28,076 bases of DNA from positions 1-28,076 of the IMG/VR virus record IMGVR_UViG_3300044825_001364; one strand, given 5' to 3'. The stretch is from a virus. Position numbers and translations under genes: made by a program. Numbering within the stretch: the first letter of the stretch is position 1; every line of letters starts with the position of its first letter. Below, in pieces: positions 22,043 through 28,076 of this stretch. A model generated the notes under the pieces. The model worked only from the letters and a program-made list of their open reading frames with translations. It had not been told where the DNA came from and did no database searches.

Positions 22043-23971
22043 ATGCTTTGGATCGATTTCGAGACGCGCTCCGACTGCGACCTGGTCGCGCGCGGCGCTT
22101 ATACATACGCTCAAGACCCGTCGACGCGGGTGCTCTGCATGGCCTGGGCGGTCGACGACGGTGACGTGCAGGTCTGGACGCCCGACCAGCCGTTCCCGCA
22201 AGACGTGCATAACGCGATCGTGCGCGGCCATCAGATCTTCGCCCACAATGCCGCGTTTGAAAGACTGATCTTCTGGTACGTCGTGTGCCCTGACTACGAC
22301 GCGCCCGAGCCGGCGCTTGAACAGTTCTACTGCACCGCAGCACAGGCGCGCGCCAACTGCGCGCCGGGGTCGCTGGAGGACGTCGGGCGGTTCGCGGGCG
22401 CCAGCATGAAGAAGGACCACCGTGGGGCCGCGCTGGTCCGCAAGTGCTGCGTGCCGCCCTTCAAGCACACCGAGCAGGACTTGCAAGACTTGTTCGAGTA
22501 CTGCGCGCAGGACGTTCGCGCGATGCGGGCGATCAGCAAGGGTCTGCGGCCGTTGTCAGCGGACGAGCTTGCGGACTACCATGTCAACGAGCGCATCAAC
22601 GATCGCGGCGTGCGGGTGGACGTCGAGCTTTGCCACGCGGCGCTGGCCTACGCGGCGCAGGAGCAGATCGACATCACCGCGCGCGTGCGCGAGCTGACCG
22701 ACGGGGCCGTGCGGACGGTGCGCTCGCCGGCGCTGCGGGAGTGGGTGCTGGCGCGGCTCGGGCCGAGGGCGCGCAAGATGGCGGTCAGCAAGGACCGCGA
22801 TTCGCTGGACAAATCAGTGCGAGCGAACCTGCTCGCGTTCGGAGACGATGATGAGGTTCCGCCCACTGTTGCCGAGGTCATCCAAGCGACTGACGACCTC
22901 TGGGCTTCTTCGACTGCGAAGTTCGCAAAGCTCGCTGCCTTGGCTGATCAGGAGGACCAGAGAGTTAGAGGAGCTTTTGTCTTTGCTGGTGGAGCAGCAA
23001 CAGGCCGCGCAAGCAGCTACGGCGCGCAGGTCCACAACATACCTCGAAAAGCCGCCCGTGATCCACTGACTGTGCGGGCCGCCATGATGGCGCGGGCGCC
23101 GCTCACGCCGACGCACGGCAAGCGCGTCACTGACGTGCTTAAGCTCATGCTCCGGCCGGCGCTGCTGCCCGATCCGGGCAAGTCGTTCGTGGTCGCCGAC
23201 TGGTCCGCGATCGAGGGCCGGGTCAATCCGTGGCTCGCGAAGTCGGTCGCCGGCGAGGCGAAGCTTGACGTGTTCAGGCGCAAGCTTGACCCCTACAAGG
23301 TCAACGCGGCCGCCACCTACGGCGTCGCCTACGACGACGTCACCGACGACCAGCGGCAGGTCGGCAAGGTGCAGGAACTGGCGCTCGGGTTCGGGGGCGG
23401 CGTCGGGGCGTTCGAGGCAATGGGTCGCGGCTACGGCGTGCGGATCGGGGAGGCGCAGCGGATCGTCGACGCCTGGCGTCGCGCGAACCCCTGGGCGCCG
23501 GCGTTCTGGAGCGACATCGAACGGGCTTACTGGTCCGCGATGCGGCATAAGGGCGCGGCGTTCGAGGCCGGCCGGGCGACCTATATGTTCGACGGCCAGC
23601 ATCTGTGGTACGCGCTGCCGTCGGGCCGGATCTTGTGCTACCCGTATGCCCGCATCGAGGGCGACGAGATCACCTACGCGAAGGCGGCTTGGAAGCCGGC
23701 CGCGACCGCGACCGAGTGGCCGAGGGCGCGCCTGTGGCGCGGCCTCGCCGACGAGAATCTGACGCAGGCGGCCGCGCACGACATTCTGCGCCATGCGCTG
23801 CGACAGTTGGACGACGTGGTGCTGCACGTCCACGACGAGATTGTAATCGAGACAGACCGACCCGAGGAGGTTGCGACGATGATCGAGCAGGTGATGACGA
23901 CACCGCCCGCGTGGGCAGAGGGGCTGCCGTTGGCAGCAAAGCCGGAAATAATGACCCGTTACGGGAAGTGA
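22043..23971 (+). CDS. DNA polymerase, family A with proofreading
   Basis: A 642-residue replicative polymerase. The 3'-5' exonuclease domain has Exo I D5/E7 (IDFET), Exo II FAHNAAFE (N69, with E73 in place of the usual D, as in bacteriophage-type polymerases) and Exo III YCAQD (Y153, D157). Polymerase motifs are A, VADWSAIEGR (D386, E391), B, from R438 and K442 to LGFGGG with Phe at 450, and C, HVHDEIVIE (H597, D598, E599). All catalytic residues are present. It has no 5' nuclease domain, like T7 polymerase. The ATG follows GGAGGAG. Bases 22830-23045 have unlike codon use. Confidence 0.95.
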   Translation: MLWIDFETRSDCDLVARGAYTYAQDPSTRVLCMAWAVDDGDVQVWTPDQPFPQDVHNAIVRGHQIFAHNAAFERLIFWYVVCPDYDAPEPALEQFYCTAAQARANCAPGSLEDVGRFAGASMKKDHRGAALVRKCCVPPFKHTEQDLQDLFEYCAQDVRAMRAISKGLRPLSADELADYHVNERINDRGVRVDVELCHAALAYAAQEQIDITARVRELTDGAVRTVRSPALREWVLARLGPRARKMAVSKDRDSLDKSVRANLLAFGDDDEVPPTVAEVIQATDDLWASSTAKFAKLAALADQEDQRVRGAFVFAGGAATGRASSYGAQVHNIPRKAARDPLTVRAAMMARAPLTPTHGKRVTDVLKLMLRPALLPDPGKSFVVADWSAIEGRVNPWLAKSVAGEAKLDVFRRKLDPYKVNAAATYGVAYDDVTDDQRQVGKVQELALGFGGGVGAFEAMGRGYGVRIGEAQRIVDAWRRANPWAPAFWSDIERAYWSAMRHKGAAFEAGRATYMFDGQHLWYALPSGRILCYPYARIEGDEITYAKAAWKPAATATEWPRARLWRGLADENLTQAAAHDILRHALRQLDDVVLHVHDEIVIETDRPEEVATMIEQVMTTPPAWAEGLPLAAKPEIMTRYGK

Positions 23972-23974
23972 ACC

Positions 23975-26245
23975 ATGACAGACTTCATTACATGGCTGGC
24001 CGGCCTTGCGGCCGAGGGCGAGACGGCGCTGCTGGTGCGCCAGCGTGGGCGCGCCTACGTCGCGACGCGGCCGGACGACTACCGACCGGGCGGCGCGTGG
24101 TACGGCAACACCGGCAGCTTCATCGAGGAGCGGCTCGCGGACCGGTTCAGCTTCTCGCGCGACCACATCGAGCACGTCTTGGTGCTGATGCTGGACGACA
24201 TCGGCACGAAGGTCACGAAACAGCCACCGCTCGCGCCGACCTGGCGCATGGAGACGTCGCCGGGTAACGAACAATGGGGCTACGCTTTCCGCTTCGACGC
24301 CCAGCCCACAAAAGCCGCGTTCGCGGCGGCGGTCGCTGCGATGGCGGCGGCCGGCTGGACCGACGAGGGCGCGACCAACGCGGTCCGGAACTTTCGACTG
24401 CCGGGCAGCGTCAACCTGAAGCCGGGCCGGGGTGGGTTTGAGTCGCGCTTGATCGAGTTTCATCCAGAGCGCGAGTACTCGCTTCCCGAGATCTGTGACG
24501 CGCTCGGCGTGACGCCGGGCGAGGCGTCCGCGGACCTGTCGAGCGTGATCGTCGACGACGGCGCCGACGACGAGGTGCTCGCTTGGCTCGCCGACAAGGG
24601 CTGGGTGCTGGAGCGGCCGAACAGCGCCGGTTGGGCGGGTGTCGTCTGCCCGAACGCGGACGAGCACAGCAACGATGACCCGGAAGGCCGCTACTTCCCG
24701 GCGTCGCGCGCCTACAAGTGCCTGCATGGCCATTGCAGCGCGTGGACCAGCGTCCGGTTTCTGGAGTGGGTCGCCGAGCAGGGCGGGCCGAAGGTCGGCT
24801 ACGGGCTGCGGGATGAGCTTGTGCAGGCGCAGATGGCGGGCGCGCTCGCGCGAGTGGCGCCGACTGATGCGTACCCCGACGCGGCGGCGGTCGTCGTCGC
24901 CGAGGTCGACCGGCGCGAGGCCGGTCGGGTCGAGAAGGCCGGTTGGTACGAACGGTTCGCGTACCTCCACGCCGATGACGGCTATTTCGACTTGGTCGAG
25001 CGGAAGGAATACAGCCGGCAGAACTTCAACGCGATCTTCCGGCACGTCGATTGCAAGTCGATCCACGCTGGCGCGAACGGCAAGCCGCGCCGGGTCGAGG
25101 CGTCGATCAGCTTTGATGAAAACCGACAGGCCATGGGCGCTAGGGTGCTTCAGGGCGTGACCTACGCGGCGGGCGACGGCGTGCTGGTGGCGCGCGACGG
25201 TGACGTCTTCGCCAATCTCTGGCGCGACGCGCGGCCGGCCGGATCGCGCGGTGACGTCTCGGCCTGGCTCGCGCACGCCGAGCGGATGCTGCCGGACCCG
25301 GTCGAGCGCGAGCACGTCCTCGATTGGATGGCCTACAAGGTCCAGCATCCGGCGGTCAAGATCAATCACGGCGTGCTGCATGGCGGCATTCCCGGGTCGG
25401 GCAAGGACACTCTCTGGGCGCCTTTTTTGTACGCGATCGGCGGCACTGGGAAGGCCAACATTGCGACGGTCAAGAACGAAGATCTGACGTCGCAGTGGGG
25501 CTACGCTTTGATGTCCGAGGTGATGGTCATCAATGAGCTGCGGCAGGTCGAGGCGGCCGACCGCCGGGCGCTGGAGAACAGGCTTAAGCCGATGCTGGCG
25601 GCGCCGCCCGAGACTCTGTCCGTCAATCGGAAAGGGCTGCACCCGGTCAACATTTTGAACCGATTGGCGGTCGTGGCATTCTCGAATGAGCGCGTCCCGA
25701 TCGTGCTCACGGCGGACGACCGACGCTGGTTTGTGGTCTGGTCGGACGCCGAGCGCATGGCCGACGCCGACGCGGGTCGGCTTTGGGAGTGGTACCGGGA
25801 TTTGGGCGGGTTCGACGCGGTCACGGGCTGGCTGCGCGCGCGGGACGTGAGTCGCTTCAATCCTGGCGCGGCGCCGATGACGACCGAGGCGAAAGCGATC
25901 ATGACGCAGGCGGGCCTGTCGCCGGTCGAGTCGACCTTGATCGAGATGATGACCGAGCGTCGGGGGGAGTTCGCAGCGGGCGCCGTTCAGGGGCCATGGC
26001 CGCAGCTCTGCGACCGTCTGGCGGGTCACATGCCGTCCGGTCAGCGTTGCACAGTCTGGGCGCTATTCCGCGCGTTCAGGGACGCCGGCTGGCTCGATAT
26101 CGGCCGAGTCAAGACGGTCGAGCACGGGACCAAGACTCACGTCATGTGCGCGCCGGACGTCTGGGAGCGGCTCGGCGAGAATCGGTCCGAAGTGCGGCGC
26201 TTGTGCGAACGGGCGAAGGCCGGGCCGGGACTGCGGGTCGTGTAA
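23975..26245 (+). CDS. primase-polymerase / SF3-type helicase
   Basis: A 756-residue replication initiator with fused activities. The N-terminal part is a RepB-like archaeo-eukaryotic primase: VLVLMLDDIGTKV (D74, D75 metal ligands) and the typical RLPGSVNLKPG (about 141-151). A Cys/His cluster (CPNADEHSN, then KCLHGHC, about residues 225-252) may bind zinc. The C-terminal half is a phage SF3-like helicase of the DUF5906 kind: Walker A GGIPGSGKDT (470-479, K477), acidic VMVINELRQ (E521), and an arginine-rich sensor region around VAFSNERVP and DDRRWFVVW. It would prime and unwind DNA for the family A polymerase encoded three bases upstream. A wHTH-like end follows. Confidence 0.9.
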   Translation: MTDFITWLAGLAAEGETALLVRQRGRAYVATRPDDYRPGGAWYGNTGSFIEERLADRFSFSRDHIEHVLVLMLDDIGTKVTKQPPLAPTWRMETSPGNEQWGYAFRFDAQPTKAAFAAAVAAMAAAGWTDEGATNAVRNFRLPGSVNLKPGRGGFESRLIEFHPEREYSLPEICDALGVTPGEASADLSSVIVDDGADDEVLAWLADKGWVLERPNSAGWAGVVCPNADEHSNDDPEGRYFPASRAYKCLHGHCSAWTSVRFLEWVAEQGGPKVGYGLRDELVQAQMAGALARVAPTDAYPDAAAVVVAEVDRREAGRVEKAGWYERFAYLHADDGYFDLVERKEYSRQNFNAIFRHVDCKSIHAGANGKPRRVEASISFDENRQAMGARVLQGVTYAAGDGVLVARDGDVFANLWRDARPAGSRGDVSAWLAHAERMLPDPVEREHVLDWMAYKVQHPAVKINHGVLHGGIPGSGKDTLWAPFLYAIGGTGKANIATVKNEDLTSQWGYALMSEVMVINELRQVEAADRRALENRLKPMLAAPPETLSVNRKGLHPVNILNRLAVVAFSNERVPIVLTADDRRWFVVWSDAERMADADAGRLWEWYRDLGGFDAVTGWLRARDVSRFNPGAAPMTTEAKAIMTQAGLSPVESTLIEMMTERRGEFAAGAVQGPWPQLCDRLAGHMPSGQRCTVWALFRAFRDAGWLDIGRVKTVEHGTKTHVMCAPDVWERLGENRSEVRRLCERAKAGPGLRVV

Positions 26246-26250
26246 TGAGA

Positions 26251-26272
26251 GACGGCCCCGAGAGGGGCCGTC
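26251..26272 (+). terminator. GAGA-loop hairpin ending replication operon
   Basis: A perfect 9-bp stem, GACGGCCCC and GGGGCCGTC, with a GAGA (GNRA-type) loop, five bases after the primase-helicase stop. There is no T run, so it is a candidate rightward terminator or 3' end protector rather than a classic terminator. Confidence 0.6.
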
Positions 26273-26274
26273 GG

Positions 26275-26296
26275 GCCAGCCGAGCTAACGGCTGGC
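26275..26296. other. second tandem hairpin
   Basis: GCCAGCCG (26275-26282) and CGGCTGGC (26289-26296) pair perfectly around AGCTAA, two bases after the first hairpin. It is symmetric, so it can form on either strand. Confidence 0.6.
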
Positions 26297-26301
26297 GGGG
26301 T

Positions 26302-26326
26302 GAAAAAAGACCCGCCGAGAGGCGGG
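26302..26326 (-). terminator. intrinsic terminator of leftward clamp operon
   Basis: Read leftward, CCCGCC (from 26326) and GGCGGG enclose a TCTC loop, and the run of six A on the plus strand at 26303-26308 gives a U tract just after the stem. It lies 27 bases after the 20-residue gene and ends the leftward operon. Confidence 0.8.
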
Positions 26327-26352
26327 CCGAACCGGAGGAGGAGAGACAGCGA

Positions 26353-26415
26353 CTACAGGCGCAGTATGACAGCGATCAGCGCGGCCAGCAACGCCAGCAG
26401 CGCGGCCGTGATCAT
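26353..26415 (-). CDS. 20-residue hydrophobic membrane peptide
   Basis: A tiny frame, MITAALLALL followed by AALIAVILRL: one continuous hydrophobic helix with a final Arg, the right length to cross a membrane. The ATG overlaps the stop of the upstream Cys-rich gene as ATGA, the coupling used at the other junctions of this operon, and an intrinsic terminator follows. No strong ribosome site of its own is seen. It may be a small membrane effector or regulator. It could also be chance, since GC-rich DNA often yields Ala/Leu runs. Confidence 0.5.
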   Translation of the reverse strand: MITAALLALLAALIAVILRL

Positions 26416-27032
26416 ATTACCACCCCGTGCCCTTCGCAGTCCGGGCAATCCTTCCAGACATAGGTTGCACCGTCGCAGCCCTCCATCGGGCCATACATCC
26501 CTTCGGCGATACCCTCATCGCGCCAATGCGCGGCGCACGTCTCGCACCCGTGCGTGGCGTCCCATATTTCATTGGCTTCGGCGTCGGTCAAATCGACCGC
26601 ACGGGAAAACAACCGTTCAAGGGTTTTGTGCAGGTCGTCGCCTTCTTCGGGCGTGGCTTGCAGCGCAAGATGATCAGGGTCACACGACACTTCAATGGTG
26701 CCGGTCGTTTGCTCCATACCCTCGACAATTGACGACACGCACAGCGCGGTGATCAATTCGCCCCGGCTTGCCATGTCGGCCCATTTTCCGAGTTGATAGA
26801 GGTCGTCGCAATAGATCCATTTACTGCGCTCGACTTCAGAGGGATATTCGGTGAACCCGTCCGGCTCGATTACTTCGACGTATTGAATGCACACGCCGAC
26901 GCTCGGGCCGCAAGGGGTGTACTTGTATGTAGCGCGGTATAGGTCGCCGGGGCCGGCATAGTCGGCAAACGCAGCTTCGACCACGCTATTGTCGCGTTCG
27001 TCGCGGTCATATTCTGGTGGGTAGTCGTTCAT
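26412..27032 (-). CDS. Cys-rich C-terminal phage protein
   Basis: A 206-residue acidic protein starting MNDYPPEYDRDERDN. I chose ATG 27032 because it overlaps the upstream stop as ATGA after GAGGTG. The N-terminal 130 residues appear mixed alpha/beta (LYRATYKYTPCGPSVGVCIQ, SKWIYCDDLYQLGKW). The C-terminal tail has CETC (C163, C166), C186 and CPDCEGHG (C196, C199), resembling a DnaJ-type zinc ribbon. Function unknown. A metal-bound protein-interaction or nucleic-acid module is likely. Confidence 0.75.
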   Translation of the reverse strand: MNDYPPEYDRDERDNSVVEAAFADYAGPGDLYRATYKYTPCGPSVGVCIQYVEVIEPDGFTEYPSEVERSKWIYCDDLYQLGKWADMASRGELITALCVSSIVEGMEQTTGTIEVSCDPDHLALQATPEEGDDLHKTLERLFSRAVDLTDAEANEIWDATHGCETCAAHWRDEGIAEGMYGPMEGCDGATYVWKDCPDCEGHGVVI

Positions 27033-27202
27033 TTTTTCACCTCGAACTGGATCGCTTTCAGCGCGGCCGCGAGTTTGACCCGCGCATCGAGAATTGCGAC
27101 GTAATCCATCGGGGGCTGATTGGGTGCGCTGGGGGCAATGGTCTTGGTCCACTCCAAGACCGCGAGCGCGGTCGCCAGCGTGCGTGCGTCAATGGTAGTC
27201 AT
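27029..27202 (-). CDS. 57-residue small protein
   Basis: A short helical protein (TIDARTLATALAVLEWTK, then DYVAILDARVKLAAALKAI) with a Pro/Asn loop between two helices. Its ATG overlaps the clamp stop as ATGA, and its stop overlaps the next start the same way. It may be a helical hairpin. Since it is co-translated with the clamp, a partner role is possible but unproven. Confidence 0.65.
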   Translation of the reverse strand: MTTIDARTLATALAVLEWTKTIAPSAPNQPPMDYVAILDARVKLAAALKAIQFEVKK

Positions 27203-27816
27203 CGCGCGCCCCCGTCTGCGGTCAGCAGCGACCAGCCCGGCGCCGTCGCCTCCTCCTGGCGCCACGGCATGATGACCGCAAGCACCTCGGGCAGGCCGGA
27301 CGCGGTGACCAGCGACGGCTTGTCGCCGTGCTGGCGAATCTGGACGTCCGTCTCGGCCGCGCCGAGCAGCTGCAGGGCCGCGTGGACGCGCGACAGGAGC
27401 GCCGGGTTGTACTGCGCCGGCTCGATCGGCGGGCGTGCCGAGCCGACGGGCGTGACGCGGTCGGTGTCCGGATAGGTGCCGTCGACCGACTGGACCGTCC
27501 GCACGGTCCCGTCCGGCTCGCGGATGATGACGGCGCCGGGGTCCGAGGCGTCGACCGTGACCACTTCGTCCAGCGTACGCTTGCCTTTGCCCGCGAGCGG
27601 CTCGATGGCCGCGCGGGGCAGGATCAGAGACCATGCGGGCGCTTGCGGCGTCGCGTCGACGCGGGCGCGCAGCATGACGTGCCCGTCGGTCGCCTCGGCG
27701 ATGATGCCGCGCGCGTCACCGCGCAGGTGCATGCCGTTCAGGTAATAGCGGACGTCCGTCGTCGGCGCGACGGTGAGCATGGCGCGAATGACGCGCCGGG
27801 GGAGCGTGAACGTCAT
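27199..27816 (-). CDS. two-domain beta-type DNA sliding clamp
   Basis: A 205-residue protein resembling the last two domains of the bacterial DNA polymerase III beta clamp. Visible landmarks: RYYLNG (23-28) and ATDGH (42-46), LPR (66-68), VDGTYPDTDRVTP (111-123, matching the beta I-D-G-x-F-P-D-x-x-R-V-x-P block), and near the end MPWR (183-186, matching beta MPMR). Beta has three domains and about 366 residues. This one would need a trimer to close a ring, as in T4 gp45 or PCNA. It probably tethers the phage or host polymerase. I chose ATG 27816, nine bases after GGAG. Confidence 0.8.
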   Translation of the reverse strand: MTFTLPRRVIRAMLTVAPTTDVRYYLNGMHLRGDARGIIAEATDGHVMLRARVDATPQAPAWSLILPRAAIEPLAGKGKRTLDEVVTVDASDPGAVIIREPDGTVRTVQSVDGTYPDTDRVTPVGSARPPIEPAQYNPALLSRVHAALQLLGAAETDVQIRQHGDKPSLVTASGLPEVLAVIMPWRQEEATAPGWSLLTADGGAR

Positions 27817-27854
27817 AGTACTGGACTCCATCAGAGTGTCGACGCAAGCCGCGT

Positions 27855-27878
27855 CCGTGAGCGGATGCCCGCTCACGG
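27855..27878. other. 10-bp hairpin before clamp gene
   Basis: CCGTGAGCGG (27855-27864) and CCGCTCACGG (27869-27878) form a perfect stem with an ATGC loop, between the 48-residue membrane protein and the clamp gene. No U run follows on either strand. It may be a processing or attenuation site that sets clamp level, or a protein-binding palindrome. Confidence 0.6.
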
Positions 27879-27889
27879 CCGAGTCCTGG

Positions 27890-28036
27890 TCAGGGGCGTC
27901 GCAGCATGGCGCGCACGCCGGTCGCTGCGACGATCAGCCCGATCAGCGCGACGGCCAGCACCGTGCCGATCGGGGTGTGCGGATCGGCGTCAACGGCGCC
28001 GCCCGCGATCAGAAGGCCGAGGATGAGGCGGATCAT
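27890..28036 (-). CDS. 48-residue two-span membrane protein
   Basis: A small protein with a first span (IRLILGLLIAGGAV, residues 2-15), a polar loop with DADPHTP, a second span (IGTVLAVALIGLIVAATG, about 23-40) and a basic end RAMLRRP. The ATG overlaps the upstream stop (TAATG) and follows GAGGGAG, so translation is very likely. It may be a holin-like, superinfection or host-takeover membrane protein. Position far from lysis genes argues against a holin. Confidence 0.65.
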   Translation of the reverse strand: MIRLILGLLIAGGAVDADPHTPIGTVLAVALIGLIVAATGVRAMLRRP

Positions 28037-28074
28037 TACTCGGCTCCCTCGACGATGACGGACCACGGCTCGCC
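28036..28074 (-). CDS. 3' end of a gene cut by the window edge
   Basis: The last 12 codons (GEPWSVIVEGAE, then TAA) of a leftward gene that enters from beyond the window. The stop overlaps the next start as TAATG and the ribosome site GAGGGAG lies inside it, which supports this frame. The product cannot be named. Confidence 0.6.
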   Translation of the reverse strand, partial: GEPWSVIVEGAE

Positions 28075-28076
28075 GT

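Noticed and set aside
22814-26029. A 1071-codon open frame antisense to the polymerase and primase genes
   Set aside because: Its protein is Arg/Asp/Val-rich without motifs, as expected from the mirror of GC-rich codons. The sense genes have complete catalytic motifs.
26246-26463. Rightward frame starting just after the primase-helicase stop
   Set aside because: It runs through the three hairpins, is low-complexity Arg/Gln/Gly, and has no ribosome site.

Overview
The window is a contiguous stretch of a tailed-phage genome of the short-tailed (podovirus) type with P22-like morphogenesis genes. The support is a P22-type coat protein preceded by a scaffold, gp4-like and gp10-like head-tail closure proteins, a fibre with a tailspike-type head-binding domain, and a block of large internal/ejection proteins. 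The DNA is GC-rich, and most genes carry strong AGGAG-type ribosome binding sites and overlap by a few bases, which fits a phage of a GC-rich proteobacterium. The host cannot be named from the window. No integrase, terminase, portal, RNA polymerase, tRNA or CRISPR array is seen. Terminase and portal probably lie before base 1.

Layout. (1) 19-15943, rightward late genes: four small structural or unknown genes, scaffold and coat (a likely transcription unit with its own promoter candidate and terminator), two decoration-like proteins closed by a second terminator, head completion (gp4-like, gp10-like), a C1q-like jelly-roll protein, tail fibre, a probable fibre accessory protein, four internal/ejection proteins, then lysis (XhlA-like, small holin, GH108 endolysin). 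(2) 15909-19751, leftward cassette: VRR-NUC nuclease, SNF2-type helicase, then nine small overlapping genes ending in an NrdR-type zinc ribbon, a winged-helix protein and a short CxxC protein that runs 35 bases into the 3' end of the endolysin. (3) 19752-19848, a divergent control region with nested inverted repeats over a promoter candidate. (4) 19849-26245, rightward replication genes: unknown protein, Fe-S RecB/Cas4-like nuclease, possible ssDNA-binding protein, family A DNA polymerase with proofreading, and a primase-polymerase/SF3 helicase. (5) 26246-26352, three tandem hairpins between convergent operons. (6) 26353-28076, leftward genes: a partial gene, a 48-residue membrane protein, a two-domain beta-type sliding clamp, a 57-residue protein, a Cys-rich protein and a 20-residue membrane peptide, most joined by ATGA or TAATG overlaps.

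Together the polymerase, primase-helicase, probable clamp, nucleases and helicase suggest that the phage builds much of its own replisome. The late genes form the capsid, the ejection apparatus and lysis. No gene-free stretch exceeds 300 bases. The most interesting points are the compact clamp, several very small genes below usual annotation cut-offs (20, 41, 45, 48 and 56 residues), the operator-like divergent region, and recent in-frame duplications in the ejection protein and fibre.
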